Of a stretch of 59,217 nt of DNA, positions 1 to 8,320 are shown piece by piece. The notes under the pieces are model-generated. The model saw only the letters and a program-made list of their open reading frames with translations. It was not told the DNA's origin and searched no databases. The stretch's first letter is position 1, and the number at the start of each line of letters is the position of its first letter. The DNA comes from Methylobacterium platani (GTDB taxonomy: Bacteria; Pseudomonadota; Alphaproteobacteria; Rhizobiales; Beijerinckiaceae), in NCBI RefSeq assembly GCF_001653715.1, contig NZ_LWHQ01000004.1, forward strand, positions 1 to 59,217. The letters are read 5' to 3'. A program made the position numbers and the translations under genes.

Positions 1-373
1 GGACCAGCATCATCCTACTCACGATCCAGGCCGAAACCCGGATCCGCAGGGACGACGCCGTCCACGCTTCTCTTTCTCAGATGAACTTGTCAAAGAGCAG
101 ATCGACCGGGAGCCGATCTCGACCTCCGGAGAACGAAAAGCCGAACCAAGTCGCCCAGGCCCTTGCTTGCTCATCTCTGGAGAAGTCCGTCGCGGCGGCC
201 AGTTCGTCGGCCCCCCGTCGGTGAGCGGCTGTCTAAGGGTAGCCGGCTCGCCTGTCAACACGCCCGAATCAGCGTGAGCGGGGCAATGCGGAGCGGCCCG
301 ACTCCGACGATCGACCGAGAAGCTAGGTCCGCCCGCAGCACCTTCAAGGACCGGCGGGACGCGACGGTCCCGC
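1..373. other. Window edge, no recognised gene
   Basis: No product could be recognised here. On the plus strand a frame stays open from base 2 to the stop at 275-277, so it could be the tail of a gene entering from outside the window. Its roughly 90-residue translation is arginine/proline-rich and matches no family I know. A minus-strand frame of about 80 codons covers much of the same stretch and is equally unconvincing. The downstream gene reads leftward and ends at 374, so its terminator may lie here, but I see no strong hairpin. Confidence 0.3.
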
Positions 374-1522
374 CTAGCGCGGCACCGTGCGTGCGAAGGC
401 GCGGACGTCCTCCGCCAGGAGATCGGGTTGCTCGAGGGCGGCGAAGTGGCCGCCGTGCGGCATCTCGGTCCAGCGGCGCAGGTCGGCGAACATCGTCGCC
501 TCGGCGAGCGAGCGGGGAGGGCGGACCATCTCCTTCGGAAACGCCGCGTAGGCCGTCGGTACCCTCACCTTCTCGCCGTTCGGGACCGGCCAGGGGCGGT
601 GCATGCGGGAATGGTAGGGATGGAAGGACGAGCCGATCGCGCCGGTGAACCAGTAGAGCGAGATGCTGGCGAGCATCCGGTCACGGGGGATCGCGGTCTC
701 GATCGTGCCGTCGCAATCCGACCAGGACCGGAACTTCTCCGCGATCCAGGCGGCGAGGCCGGCCGGCGAGTCGGTCAGCGCGAAGGCGAGGGTCTGGGGC
801 TTGGTGCCCTGGATCCACTGGTAGCCCGTCTCTTCCTTCAGCCAGGCGCCGACGCGCTCGTAATGCGCGGCCTCCTCCGGGGTCGCGTCGCGGCCCGACA
901 GGTCCCGGCGCACCGGCAGCATGTTGAGGTGCAGCCCCTCGACGCGCTCGGGGTAGCGCCAGGCGAGCCGCGTGGTGATGAAGGCGCCCCAATCGCCGCC
1001 CTGGGTCATGAAGCGGTCGTAGCCGAGGCGCCCCATCAGCTCCGCGAAGCGATCGGCAATCTCCTCGACGCCGAGGCGGGGCTGGCCCGGGCGGAACGAC
1101 AGGCCGTAGCCGGGCAGCGAAGGGGCCACCACCGTGAAGGCGTCGGCCGGATCGCCGCCGAAGCGGGCCGGATCGGTCAGGCGAGGGATCAGGTCGAGGA
1201 ACTCGAACACCGAGCCGGGCCAGCCGTGGCAGAGCAGGAGCGGCCGCGGGCTCGGTCCGCGGCCCGGCACGTGCAGGCAGTGGATGTCGATCTCGCCGAC
1301 GCGCACGACCTCCTGCGGGAAGGCGTTGAGCGCAGCTTCCTCGGCGCGCCAGTCGAACCGGTCGCGCCAATACGCGACGAGGTCGGCGAGGTAGGTCACG
1401 TCGGTGCCGTAGGTCCAGGGCGCCTCCGGCGCCTGGTCGGGCAGGCGGGTGCGGGCGAGGCGTTCGCGCAGGTCGGCGAGCGCAGCATCCGGCACGTGGT
1501 AGGTGAACGGCGATCCCGTCAT
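374..1522 (-). CDS. Epoxide hydrolase, alpha/beta-hydrolase fold with EHN domain
   Basis: 382-aa protein with the N-terminal epoxide hydrolase lid domain (about residues 1-105) followed by an alpha/beta-hydrolase core. HGWPGS at about 99-104 is the oxyanion-hole motif. GGDWG at 175-179 places the nucleophile at Asp177, and His359 in the C-terminal GGHF motif is the probable base. The family opens epoxides to vicinal diols through an ester intermediate and resembles microsomal/juvenile-hormone epoxide hydrolases. The start at 1522 was chosen over an upstream in-frame ATG because a strong GGAGGAGAG ribosome site sits 4 bases before it and the EHN domain begins directly after. It is cytosolic (no signal peptide) and divergent from the dehydrogenase gene at 1639. 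Its substrate is unknown. Confidence 0.9.
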   Translation of the reverse strand: MTGSPFTYHVPDAALADLRERLARTRLPDQAPEAPWTYGTDVTYLADLVAYWRDRFDWRAEEAALNAFPQEVVRVGEIDIHCLHVPGRGPSPRPLLLCHGWPGSVFEFLDLIPRLTDPARFGGDPADAFTVVAPSLPGYGLSFRPGQPRLGVEEIADRFAELMGRLGYDRFMTQGGDWGAFITTRLAWRYPERVEGLHLNMLPVRRDLSGRDATPEEAAHYERVGAWLKEETGYQWIQGTKPQTLAFALTDSPAGLAAWIAEKFRSWSDCDGTIETAIPRDRMLASISLYWFTGAIGSSFHPYHSRMHRPWPVPNGEKVRVPTAYAAFPKEMVRPPRSLAEATMFADLRRWTEMPHGGHFAALEQPDLLAEDVRAFARTVPR

Positions 1523-1638
1523 CGGCCTCTCCTCCCATGGGTCATGCGTCGGGCGCGATGTCGCGGCCCGCGGCGCCGTGCTAGGCGCGCCATCAAAGGT
1601 TCCGCACGACGCGCGGATCTCAAGGGAGGAGGGCGAAA

Positions 1639-2724
1639 ATGGCACGATATCGCATCGCCACCATCGAGGGCGACGGCATCGGTCCCGAGGTGACGCAAGC
1701 CGCGATGGCGGTGCTGGCGGAGGCCTGCGGCGCCAGCACGCTCGCCTTCGAGATGCTGGAGGGCGGGGCCGGGCACTACGTGAAGAGCGGCGCGGTGCTG
1801 CCGGAGGACACCTTCGCGGGCTGCCGCGACGCCGATGCGATCCTGCACGGGGCGGCCGGCCTGCCGGGCGTGGTCTATCCGGACGGCACCGAGGTCGGCA
1901 ACGACCTGCACCTGCGCCTGCGCTTCCGCCTCGACCTCTACGCCAACGTGCGCCCGATCAAGCTGCTGCCCGGCGTGCTCTCGCCGTTGCGCGCCTTCGA
2001 GGGCGGCGGCATCGACTACGTCGTCGTGCGCGAGAACACCGAGGGGCTCTATGCCAGCCGCGGCGCCGGGGTGGTCCTGCGCGACGAGATCGCCTCGGAC
2101 AGCCTGGTGGTGACGCGCAAGGGCACCGAGCGGGTGGCGCGCTTCGCCTTCGATCTCGCGGCCAGGCGCAGCGGCGCGCCGCGGGACGGCCGGCGGCGGG
2201 TGACCGTCTGCGACAAGGCCAACATCCTGCGCTCCTACGCCTTCTTCCGCCGGATCTGCGACGAGGTCCATGCCGGCTACCCGGACATCGCGATCGACTA
2301 CGCCTATGCCGACGCGATCACCGTGCACATGCTCAAGCGGCCGGACTTCTACGACGTGATCGTGGCGGAGAACATGTTCGGCGACATCATCTCGGATCTC
2401 GGCGCCGCCACGGTCGGCGGCATGGGCATCTCGCCCTCGGGCGAGATCGGCGACGGCCACGCCCTGTTCCAGGGCGCCCATGGCTCGGCGCCGGACATCG
2501 CCGGGCAGAATGCCGCGAGCCCGGTCGCCACCATCCTGTCGGGGGCGATGATGCTGCGCTGGCTCGGCGATCGGAAGGGCGATGCCAGCTTGGGCGCGGC
2601 GGCCGACCGGGTCGAGGCGGCGGTCGCCACGACCCTGCGCGAGGGGCGGGCGGTGCCGCGCGACCTCGGCGGACGAGCGAGCTGCACCGAGGTGACCGAG
2701 GCGGTGCGCCGGGCGCTCGCCTGA
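1639..2724 (+). CDS. Isocitrate/isopropylmalate dehydrogenase family protein
   Basis: 361-aa member of the NAD(P)-dependent beta-hydroxyacid oxidative decarboxylase family (isopropylmalate, isocitrate, tartrate/D-malate and homoisocitrate dehydrogenases). GDGIGPEV lies at 11-18 and the family signature NMFGDIISDLGA begins at Asn245. These enzymes oxidise a 2-hydroxyacid and decarboxylate the product using Mg2+/Mn2+ and NAD. A clean GGGAGGAGG ribosome site precedes the ATG. It lies 27 bases ahead of a 3-hydroxyisobutyrate-dehydrogenase-like gene and is probably co-transcribed with it. No leuC/leuD neighbours are present, so it is unlikely to be the biosynthetic leuB. A catabolic hydroxyacid dehydrogenase fits better, but the substrate cannot be read from sequence. 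Confidence 0.85.
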   Translation: MARYRIATIEGDGIGPEVTQAAMAVLAEACGASTLAFEMLEGGAGHYVKSGAVLPEDTFAGCRDADAILHGAAGLPGVVYPDGTEVGNDLHLRLRFRLDLYANVRPIKLLPGVLSPLRAFEGGGIDYVVVRENTEGLYASRGAGVVLRDEIASDSLVVTRKGTERVARFAFDLAARRSGAPRDGRRRVTVCDKANILRSYAFFRRICDEVHAGYPDIAIDYAYADAITVHMLKRPDFYDVIVAENMFGDIISDLGAATVGGMGISPSGEIGDGHALFQGAHGSAPDIAGQNAASPVATILSGAMMLRWLGDRKGDASLGAAADRVEAAVATTLREGRAVPRDLGGRASCTEVTEAVRRALA

Positions 2725-2751
2725 CCTTTTCTTCCCGAGGAGACACACACC

Positions 2752-3636
2752 ATGACCAAGCAGAAGGTGGGCATCGTCGGCGTCGGCCTGATGGGCCACG
2801 GCATCGCCCTCAACATCGCCCGCAAGGGCTGGCCGCTCGGCTATCTCGACCATCCCGGCAACCAGCCGACCGACGACCTCGACGCCCTGGGAGCGACGCG
2901 CCACGCCGACCGGGCGTCGTTGGCCGGCGCGAGCGAGGTGATCGTCCTGTGCGTCACCGGCACGCCGCAGGTCGAGGACGTGCTCCTCGGCGACGGGGGC
3001 CTGCTCGCGTCGCTGAAGCCCGGCACCGTGGTGATCGACTGCTCGACGGCGATCCCGGCCTCGACGGCGGCGGTCGCCGCGGCGGTGACGCGGGCCGGTG
3101 GCCGCTTCCTCGACGCGCCGATGACCCGCACCCCCAAGGAGGCGGCGGAGGGGCGGCTCAACCTGCTGGTCGGGGCCGAGCCGGCGCTGTTCGCCGCGGT
3201 GCAGCCGCTGCTCTCCGCCTTCGCCGAGAACATCTTCCATGCCGGGCCCGAGGCCGGTGCGGGCCACACCCTGAAGCTCCTGCACAACTTCGTCTCGCTC
3301 GGCTCCGTCGCCCTCATCGCCGAGGCCGCCGCCGCCGCCGGCCGGGCGGGCATCGCGCCCGAGATCCTCGTCGACGTGCTGCGCAAGGGCGGCGGCCACG
3401 GGGCGGCGCTCGACCGGCTCTCGCCCTACCTGCTGTCGGGCGATTCCTCGCCGATGCGATTCTCGATCGCCAATGCCCGCAAGGACCTGAGCTACTACGT
3501 GGCGATGGCCGAGGGCCTGGGCGCGGAGCGGGCCGTCGCCGAGGGAGTCTTTTCCGACCTCGACCGGCTCGTCGCGGCCGGCCATGGCGGCGACCACCTG
3601 CCGCTCCTCGTCAAGCACTTCGCGGCGGAGGGCTGA
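2752..3636 (+). CDS. NAD(P)-dependent oxidoreductase, 3-hydroxyisobutyrate dehydrogenase family
   Basis: 294-aa beta-hydroxyacid dehydrogenase. A Rossmann GxGxMG fingerprint (GVGLMGHG) sits at about residues 10-17. The SAD-type catalytic segment GHTLKLLHN places the conserved lysine at about residue 175. The C-terminal half is the all-helical domain typical of GarR, GlxR and MmsB. The family oxidises 3-hydroxyacids or reduces tartronate semialdehyde. The gene follows the IPMDH-like gene by 27 bases with a purine-rich ribosome site, so the pair look like one operon for stepwise oxidation of a hydroxyacid. The exact substrate is unknown. Length and motifs are complete. Confidence 0.88.
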   Translation: MTKQKVGIVGVGLMGHGIALNIARKGWPLGYLDHPGNQPTDDLDALGATRHADRASLAGASEVIVLCVTGTPQVEDVLLGDGGLLASLKPGTVVIDCSTAIPASTAAVAAAVTRAGGRFLDAPMTRTPKEAAEGRLNLLVGAEPALFAAVQPLLSAFAENIFHAGPEAGAGHTLKLLHNFVSLGSVALIAEAAAAAGRAGIAPEILVDVLRKGGGHGAALDRLSPYLLSGDSSPMRFSIANARKDLSYYVAMAEGLGAERAVAEGVFSDLDRLVAAGHGGDHLPLLVKHFAAEG

Positions 3637-3670
3637 TACCCGGCTTGCCCGGCCGGGGAGGCCGGGTATC
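3635..3670 (+). terminator. 10-bp hairpin overlapping the stop of the dehydrogenase
   Basis: GATACCCGGC at 3635-3644 pairs perfectly with GCCGGGTATC at 3661-3670 around a 16-base loop. The left arm overlaps the TGA stop of the preceding gene. There is no T-tract, so this may be an attenuator or a 3' stabilising hairpin before the GST gene rather than a full terminator. Confidence 0.5.
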
Positions 3671-3702
3671 GTCGCGGCCCCGCACCAGGGAGCCTCATCG
3701 CG

Positions 3703-4407
3703 ATGCCAGACCTCTCCGCCTTCCCGATCACCGCGCGCTGGCCGGCCCGGCACCCGGACCGGATCCAGCTCTATTCCTTCCCGACGCCGAACGGCGTGAA
3801 GGTGTCGATCGCGCTCGAGGAGCTCGGCCTTCCTTACGAGGCGCATACGGTCCAGATCGGCAGGAACGAGACCTGGACGCCGGACTTCCTGTCGCTCAAC
3901 CCCAACGGCAAGATCCCGGCGATCATCGATCCGGACGGGCCGGGCGGACGGCCGCTCGCCCTGTTCGAGTCGGGGGCGATCCTGCTCTACCTCGCCGAGA
4001 AGACCGGGCGGCTGATCCCGTCCGATCCGGCCGGCCGGTACGAGACCGCGCAGTGGCTGTTCTTCCAGATGGCCGCGGTCGGGCCGATGTTCGGCCAGCT
4101 CGGCTACTTCCACAAGTTCGCCGGCCGCGAGATCGAGGACAAGCGGCCGCTCCACCGCTACCGCGACGAGTCGAAGCGCCTGCTCGGGGTGCTGGAGGCC
4201 CGGTTGACCGGCCGCGACTGGATCATGGGATCCGATTACACCATCGCCGACATCTCGCTCGTCGGCTGGGTGCGCAACCTGATCGGCTTCTACGAAGCGC
4301 GGGAGCTGGTGGAGTACGACGCGCTCGAGGCCGTCCCGGCCTGGCTGGAGCGGGCCCTCGCCCGGCCGGCGGTGCAGCGCGGCCTGGAGATCCCGCCGCG
4401 GGGGTGA
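3703..4407 (+). CDS. Glutathione S-transferase (YfcG/YghU-like)
   Basis: 234-aa cytosolic glutathione transferase. The thioredoxin-like N-domain carries a Thr-Pro-Asn active-site segment (TPNGVKV, about 27-33), the cis-proline motif NPNGKIPAI at about 66-74 and the glutathione-binding Glu-Ser pair at 89-90. A helical C-domain follows. The TPN site and overall pattern match the bacterial Nu-class enzymes YfcG and YghU, which often act as disulfide-bond reductases. It follows the two dehydrogenase genes after a hairpin. Together with the facing epoxide hydrolase it could contribute to detoxifying reactive organics, but that link is inference from proximity. Confidence 0.88.
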   Translation: MPDLSAFPITARWPARHPDRIQLYSFPTPNGVKVSIALEELGLPYEAHTVQIGRNETWTPDFLSLNPNGKIPAIIDPDGPGGRPLALFESGAILLYLAEKTGRLIPSDPAGRYETAQWLFFQMAAVGPMFGQLGYFHKFAGREIEDKRPLHRYRDESKRLLGVLEARLTGRDWIMGSDYTIADISLVGWVRNLIGFYEARELVEYDALEAVPAWLERALARPAVQRGLEIPPRG

Positions 4408-4416
4408 GACGCCCGC

Positions 4417-4439
4417 GCGATGCGGCTTCGCCGCATCGC
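4417..4439. terminator. Bidirectional terminator hairpin
   Basis: Perfect 10-bp stem GCGATGCGGC/GCCGCATCGC closed by a TTC loop, between two convergent stop codons (4407 plus strand, 4442 minus strand). It should end both transcripts. Confidence 0.65.
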
Positions 4440-4441
4440 CC

Positions 4442-4912
4442 CTACAGGCCGAGGTCGCTCAGGCCCGGATGGTCGTCCGGCCGCCGGCCGAGGGACCAGT
4501 GGAACTTGCGGTCGGAGGCCGGAATCGGCACGTCGTTGATCGAGGCCTCGCGGCGGCGCATCAGGCCCGCCGCGTCGAACTCCCACTGCTCGTTGCCGTG
4601 CGAGCGGAACCAGTGGCCGGAATCGTCGCGCCACTCGTAGGCGAAGCGCACCGCGATGCGGTTCTCGTGGTGGGCCCAGACCTCCTTGATCAGGCGGTAC
4701 TCGAGCTCGCGGTCCCACTTGCGGGTGAGGAAGGCCACGATGGCCTCGCGCCCGGCGAAGAACTCGGCCCGGTTCCGCCAGCGGCTGTCCGGCGTGTAGG
4801 CCAGCGACACCCGGACCGGGTCGCGGCTGTTCCAGGCATCCTCGGCGGCGCGGGCCTTGGCGGCGGCGCTCGACGCGGTGAAGGGCGGCAGCGGCGGGCG
4901 GGTCTCGGTCAT
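4442..4912 (-). CDS. DUF1348 / nuclear transport factor 2-like family protein
   Basis: 156-aa protein of the SnoaL/NTF2-like fold family DUF1348. The recognisable features are the early AWNSRDP segment, the [11 protein letters not shown] motif, the FLTRKW motif and the very conserved [19 protein letters not shown] block followed by [10 protein letters not shown]. These small alpha+beta barrels bind hydrophobic ligands; no reaction is established for this family. The start at 4912 is preceded by a GGGAGGTG ribosome site. A GTG 21 bases upstream is possible but would place that site inside the gene. It probably forms a single-gene unit downstream of argC, separated from it by a terminator hairpin. 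Confidence 0.85.
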   Translation of the reverse strand: MTETRPPLPPFTASSAAAKARAAEDAWNSRDPVRVSLAYTPDSRWRNRAEFFAGREAIVAFLTRKWDRELEYRLIKEVWAHHENRIAVRFAYEWRDDSGHWFRSHGNEQWEFDAAGLMRRREASINDVPIPASDRKFHWSLGRRPDDHPGLSDLGL

Positions 4913-4933
4913 CGCGTCACCTCCCGCGAGCAC

Positions 4934-4953
4934 GGAGGGCCTCGCGGCCCTCC
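4934..4953 (-). terminator. argC terminator hairpin
   Basis: Perfect 8-bp stem GGAGGGCC/GGCCCTCC with the tetraloop TCGC, 10 bases beyond the argC stop codon and just upstream of the DUF1348 gene. Confidence 0.6.
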
Positions 4954-4963
4954 GGGTCGAGGC

Positions 4964-5905
4964 TTAATCGAGGTCGAGCATCAGGCGCAGGTTCTGCACC
5001 GCGGCGCCCGAGGCGCCCTTGCCGAGGTTGTCGAGCCGCGCGACCAGCACCGCGTGGTGGTGCGTGTCGGAGCCGAACACCCGTAATTCGAGCCGGTCGG
5101 TGTCGTTCAGCGCCTCGGGCTCGATGCGCTCGCGGTGTGCGCCGTCCTCGGCCCCGGTCACCACCTTGACGAGCGTGGCGCCGGCGTAGCGGGCGACGAG
5201 CGCCGCCTCGAGGTCGCCGGGGGTCGGCTTGCCGGGCAGGAGGTCGAGGTGGAGCGGGATCGACACCAGCATGCCCTGGCGGAAGTTGCCGACCGACGGC
5301 ACGAAGATCGGGCGGCGGGTGAGGCCGCTGTACTTCTGCGTCTCGGGCAGATGCTTGTGGCCGAAGCCGAGGCCGTAGAGCTGGAAGGCCGGGGCCTTGC
5401 CGGCCTCGTAGTCCTCGATCATCTTGCGGCCGCCGCCGCTGTAGCCCGAGACCGCATTGATGCTGACCGGATGATCGGCCGGGACCAGGCCGGCATCGAT
5501 CAGCGGGCGCAGGAGCGCGATGGCACCGGTCGGGTAGCAGCCCGGGTTCGAGACGCGGCGCGACGCCCGGATGGCGCCTTCCTGCTCCGGCGCCAGCTCG
5601 GCGAAGCCGTAGGTCCAGGCCGGGTCGACCCGGTAGGCGGTGCTGGCATCGAGCAGCCGCGGGCCGCCGCCGGGCAGCGAATCGGCGAGCGCCGCCGTCT
5701 CGCGCGAGGCGTCGTCGGGCAGGCAGAGCACCACGAGGTCGACCTCGGACAGGAGGGCGCGCTTCGCCTCCGGGTCCTTGCGGCTCTCGTGGGGAATCGA
5801 CCGCAGGGTGATGTCGTCGAAGGCGTGCAGACGCTCGCGGATGCCGAGACCGGTCGTGCCGGCCTCGCCGTCGATGAAGACGCTCGGGCTGTGCTTGCGG
5901 GTCAT
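4964..5905 (-). CDS. argC: N-acetyl-gamma-glutamyl-phosphate reductase
   Basis: 313-aa enzyme of arginine biosynthesis that reduces N-acetyl-glutamyl 5-phosphate to the semialdehyde with NADPH. The N-terminal segment [14 protein letters not shown] is the nucleotide-binding loop of the short (type 2) ArgC class. The catalytic cysteine is Cys123 in [20 protein letters not shown] and KHLPETQ are further family motifs. Length is normal for type 2 ArgC (about 310 aa). The start at 5905 was chosen because it has a GGAG ribosome site and matches the family N-terminus; the frame continues upstream without homology. It lies beyond the rplM-rpsI operon on the same strand, but the divergent DUF5872 gene separates them here. 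Confidence 0.95.
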   Translation of the reverse strand: MTRKHSPSVFIDGEAGTTGLGIRERLHAFDDITLRSIPHESRKDPEAKRALLSEVDLVVLCLPDDASRETAALADSLPGGGPRLLDASTAYRVDPAWTYGFAELAPEQEGAIRASRRVSNPGCYPTGAIALLRPLIDAGLVPADHPVSINAVSGYSGGGRKMIEDYEAGKAPAFQLYGLGFGHKHLPETQKYSGLTRRPIFVPSVGNFRQGMLVSIPLHLDLLPGKPTPGDLEAALVARYAGATLVKVVTGAEDGAHRERIEPEALNDTDRLELRVFGSDTHHHAVLVARLDNLGKGASGAAVQNLRLMLDLD

Positions 5906-6085
5906 GGCGAAAACTCCGTGGCGCCGGTCGGCCGATGTCGAACGACGCGCGTGGTGATTGGGGTCGGGGGCGCGTCGAGTCAATCGGCAATGCCCGCCGA
6001 TCGGCGAGGACGGTGCGCAGACCATGCCGCACGATCCGCGACGGTGTCGTGTCGTCCCGCCATCCACAGGCGCGTGCGCCGCAGA

Positions 6086-6111
6086 GGAACCCCGCCCGCG
6101 CCGCCCCGGTT
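6086..6111 (+). promoter_or_regulatory. Candidate EcfG (general stress sigma) promoter
   Basis: GGAAC at 6086-6090, 17 bases, then GGTT at 6108-6111. This matches the alphaproteobacterial EcfG consensus GGAAC-N16/17-CGTT with one mismatch. The predicted start of transcription would be about 33 bases before the ATG at 6151. Confidence 0.5.
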
Positions 6112-6150
6112 GTGCTGCCAGATCATATCGGACGAGAGCAGGACTGCATC

Positions 6151-6675
6151 ATGGCCGGCACCGCGAAGAAGACCGATCCCAAGCTGTGGGAGTCGGTCAA
6201 GAAGGACGTTACCCGCTCGTCGAAGGGCGGCAAGCCCGGCCAGTGGTCGGCCCGCAAGGCGCAGATGGCCGTTCAGGAATACAAGGAGGAAGGAGGCGGC
6301 TACGAGGGCAAGAAGTCGTCCGACAACCACCTCAAGCAGTGGACCGACGAGGAGTGGGACACCAAGTCGGGCAAGAAGAGCGGCGAGACCGGCGAGCGCT
6401 ACCTGCCGAAGAAGGCCCGCGAGGAACTCTCGGACGAGGAGTACAAGCGCTCCACCGCCAAGAAGCGCGCCGACAGCGCCAAGGGCCGCCAGCATTCGAA
6501 GCAGCCGAAGGACGTGGCGAAGAAGGCCGCCGCCGCGCGCAAGGCGTCGCACAAGACCGGCAGCCGCGACGGCGGCCCGACCAAGGCCGAGCTGATGCGG
6601 AAGGCGCGGGCGAAGAACATCCCGGGCCGGTCCACCATGTCGAAGGGCGAGCTGGAGAAGGCATTGAGCGCCTGA
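6151..6675 (+). CDS. DUF5872 domain protein, lysine-rich
   Basis: 174-aa, very basic protein. The first 85 residues (KTDPKLWESVKKDV ... SARKAQMAVQEYKE ... GYEGKKSSDNHLKQW ... GERYLPKKAREEL) form the DUF5872 domain found in many alpha- and betaproteobacteria. The middle is a Lys/Ala-rich tail resembling histone-H1-like proteins. The last 30 residues (AELMRKARAKNIPGRSTMSKGEL) resemble a SAP/Rho-N helix-extended-helix, a nucleic-acid-binding fold. A nucleic-acid-binding role is therefore plausible but not established. A candidate EcfG promoter precedes it, suggesting stress induction. A strong terminator follows, so it is monocistronic. Confidence 0.82.
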   Translation: MAGTAKKTDPKLWESVKKDVTRSSKGGKPGQWSARKAQMAVQEYKEEGGGYEGKKSSDNHLKQWTDEEWDTKSGKKSGETGERYLPKKAREELSDEEYKRSTAKKRADSAKGRQHSKQPKDVAKKAAAARKASHKTGSRDGGPTKAELMRKARAKNIPGRSTMSKGELEKALSA

Positions 6676-6697
6676 CGCGCATCGCCTGAAACGGGAA

Positions 6698-6730
6698 AGG
6701 GCGGGCCCTCGCGGGCCCGCCCTGTTTTTT
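6698..6730 (+). terminator. Intrinsic terminator
   Basis: Perfect 11-bp stem AGGGCGGGCCC/GGGCCCGCCCT with loop TCGC, followed by six consecutive T (6725-6730). It ends the DUF5872 transcript. It also lies just beyond the convergent rpsI stop and may work from that side too. Confidence 0.88.
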
Positions 6731-6751
6731 GCAATGACCGAAAGGGTCGCT

Positions 6752-7240
6752 CTAGCGCTTCGAGAACTGGAAGCTGCGGCGAGCCTTCTTGCGGCCGTAC
6801 TTCTTGCGCTCGACCACGCGCGGGTCGCGGGTCAGGAAGCCCTCGCGCTTCAGCGGCGAGCGCAGCTCGGGCTCGAAGTAGGTCAGGGCCTTGGAGAGGC
6901 CGTGGCGCACCGCACCGGCCTGGCCGGAGAGGCCGCCGCCGGCCACCGTGACGACGATGTCGTACTGGTCGACGCGGTCGGCCACCTGGAGCGGCTGCTG
7001 CAGGATCATGCGCAGCACCGGGCGGGCGAAGTAGGTGTCGACCGGGCGGTCGTTCACCGTGATCTTGCCGGCGCCGGGCTTGATCCAGACGCGGGCGATC
7101 GCGTCCTTGCGCTTGCCGGTGGCGTAGGCGCGGCCGAGGGAGTCCAGCTTCTGGACGTGGACCGGGGCCTCGTTCTCGCCCTGCGAGAGAGAAGCCTTGT
7201 TGGCCTGGCCGAGGTCGGCGAGAGACTGAAGGGTCGCCAT
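6752..7240 (-). CDS. rpsI: 30S ribosomal protein S9
   Basis: 162-aa ribosomal protein uS9. The conserved core begins at [18 protein letters not shown] and ends with the typical basic tail [16 protein letters not shown], whose terminal Lys-Arg reaches the decoding-site tRNA. The N-terminal extension of about 35 residues is common in alphaproteobacteria. The gene starts one base after the rplM stop, so translation is probably coupled. Confidence 0.98.
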   Translation of the reverse strand: MATLQSLADLGQANKASLSQGENEAPVHVQKLDSLGRAYATGKRKDAIARVWIKPGAGKITVNDRPVDTYFARPVLRMILQQPLQVADRVDQYDIVVTVAGGGLSGQAGAVRHGLSKALTYFEPELRSPLKREGFLTRDPRVVERKKYGRKKARRSFQFSKR

Positions 7241-7241
7241 C

Positions 7242-7703
7242 TTACGCGCTCACGTTCTTGCGGTTGAGAGCGGCGACGTCGAGCGTCTCCGGCTGCTGGG
7301 CGGTGTGGGGATGCTCGTTGCCCTTGTAGACCCGGAGGTTGCCCAGGATCTGCCGGAACAGCGGGCCGCGCGGCAGCATGCGCTCCACGGCCTTCTCGAC
7401 GACGCGCTCGGGGAAGCGGCCCTCGAGGATGAACTTGGCCGACCGCTCCTTGATGCCGCCGGCGTAGCCAGTGTGGTGGTAGTACACCTTCTGGTTATAC
7501 TTGCGGCCGGTGAACTTCACCTTCTCCGCGTTGATGACGATGACGTTATCGCCGCAATCGACGTGGGGCGTGTACTGGGGCTTGTGCTTGCCCCGCAGAC
7601 GCATCGCGACGATCGACGCCAGGCGGCCGACCACGAGGCCCTCCGCGTCGATGATCACCCACTTCTTGTCGACGTCGGCGGGCTTCAGCGAAAAGGTCTT
7701 CAT
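7242..7703 (-). CDS. rplM: 50S ribosomal protein L13
   Basis: 153-aa ribosomal protein uL13. The recognisable motifs are [31 protein letters not shown] and [13 protein letters not shown], plus the [16 protein letters not shown] segment. The start at 7703 matches the family N-terminus MKTFS; the upstream frame has no homology. It is the first gene of the rplM-rpsI operon, with a candidate sigma-70 promoter about 100 bases upstream. In enterobacteria this operon is autoregulated through its leader; whether that holds here is unknown. Confidence 0.98.
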   Translation of the reverse strand: MKTFSLKPADVDKKWVIIDAEGLVVGRLASIVAMRLRGKHKPQYTPHVDCGDNVIVINAEKVKFTGRKYNQKVYYHHTGYAGGIKERSAKFILEGRFPERVVEKAVERMLPRGPLFRQILGNLRVYKGNEHPHTAQQPETLDVAALNRKNVSA

Positions 7704-7785
7704 CGCGGATAGGTCCCGGAAGTCTTGACGAAAAAAACAGGACGCCGCCGCGGTCAGGACTGAGCGCGCAGCGGCGATGGCCGGC

Positions 7786-7814
7786 TCAGTAACGGAGGTC
7801 GGCGCCGGCGTCAA
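7786..7814 (-). promoter_or_regulatory. Candidate sigma-70 promoter of rplM-rpsI
   Basis: Read on the minus strand: TTGACG (7814-7809), 17 bases, TACTGA (7791-7786). Upstream of the -35 are two T-tracts (7832-7850 region) that could act as an UP element. The predicted leader is about 75 bases. Confidence 0.5.
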
Positions 7815-7868
7815 GCAGACCGAAAAACCCGAAGCGGAAAAAACGCGAGCTTTTCGAGAGACTTCGCC

Positions 7869-7892
7869 ATAGCGGTATCATGATACCGCTAT
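7869..7892. repeat. 24-bp perfect palindrome at the thioesterase stop codon
   Basis: Positions 7869-7892 are perfectly self-complementary, with the half-site ATAGCGGTATCA. The palindrome contains the TAG stop of the minus-strand thioesterase gene (7889-7891) and lies upstream of the rplM promoter. It may be a terminator hairpin or a dimeric operator. Confidence 0.6.
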
Positions 7893-8320
7893 TTCGGCGG
7901 GATCGCGTAGGTGCCGGTGGCGTGGCAGACGAGGTCGTCCCGGCCGAGGCTGCGGATCAGCACCTCGCCGACCGCCAGCGAGCGCCCGAGCTTGAACAGG
8001 CGCGCCTCGGCCAGGAGATCTCCTTGCGCGGGCTTCCTCATGAAGTTGAACGACAGGTTGGTGGTGACCGCGAGCGCCACCGGGCCGATCTGGCCCAGGA
8101 TCGCGACGTAGAGCGCCACGTCGGCGAGCCCCATCATCGCCGGGCCGGAGATCGTGCCGCCGGGGCGCAGGTGGCGCTCATGGTAGGGCAGGCGCATCGT
8201 CGCCGTCATCGGGCCGACGCTCTCGACCACCGGGCCGGGCCCGCCGTGATGGATCTGCGGAAAGACCTCGTCGAGGAAGGCCGAGACCGCGTCGCGGTCC
8301 ATCATCGGGGCGGCAGGCAT
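7889..8320 (-). CDS. PaaI-family hotdog-fold thioesterase
   Basis: 143-aa hotdog-fold acyl-CoA thioesterase. The segment HLRPGGTISGPAMMGLADVALYV is the family motif, with the catalytic acidic residue in the long central helix. TTNLSFNFMRKPAQGDLLAEARL and the C-terminal VCHATGTYAIPPK complete the fold. These enzymes hydrolyse acyl- or aryl-CoA esters in the cytosol. The start at 8320 gives a standard length. ATGs at 8341 and 8347 are possible alternatives and no ribosome site decides. It is divergent from the enoyl-CoA hydratase-like gene, so both may act on CoA thioesters. Confidence 0.85.
   Translation of the reverse strand: MPAAPMMDRDAVSAFLDEVFPQIHHGGPGPVVESVGPMTATMRLPYHERHLRPGGTISGPAMMGLADVALYVAILGQIGPVALAVTTNLSFNFMRKPAQGDLLAEARLFKLGRSLAVGEVLIRSLGRDDLVCHATGTYAIPPK

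Noticed and set aside
1639..2724. leuB of leucine biosynthesis
   Set aside because: No leuC/leuD nearby and it is linked to a hydroxyacid dehydrogenase. The family cannot be narrowed by sequence reading alone.
1503..4640. Plus-strand open frame of over 1000 codons across the first gene group
   Set aside because: It runs out of phase through three well-supported genes and has an extreme Arg/Ala/Gly composition, typical of a shadow frame.
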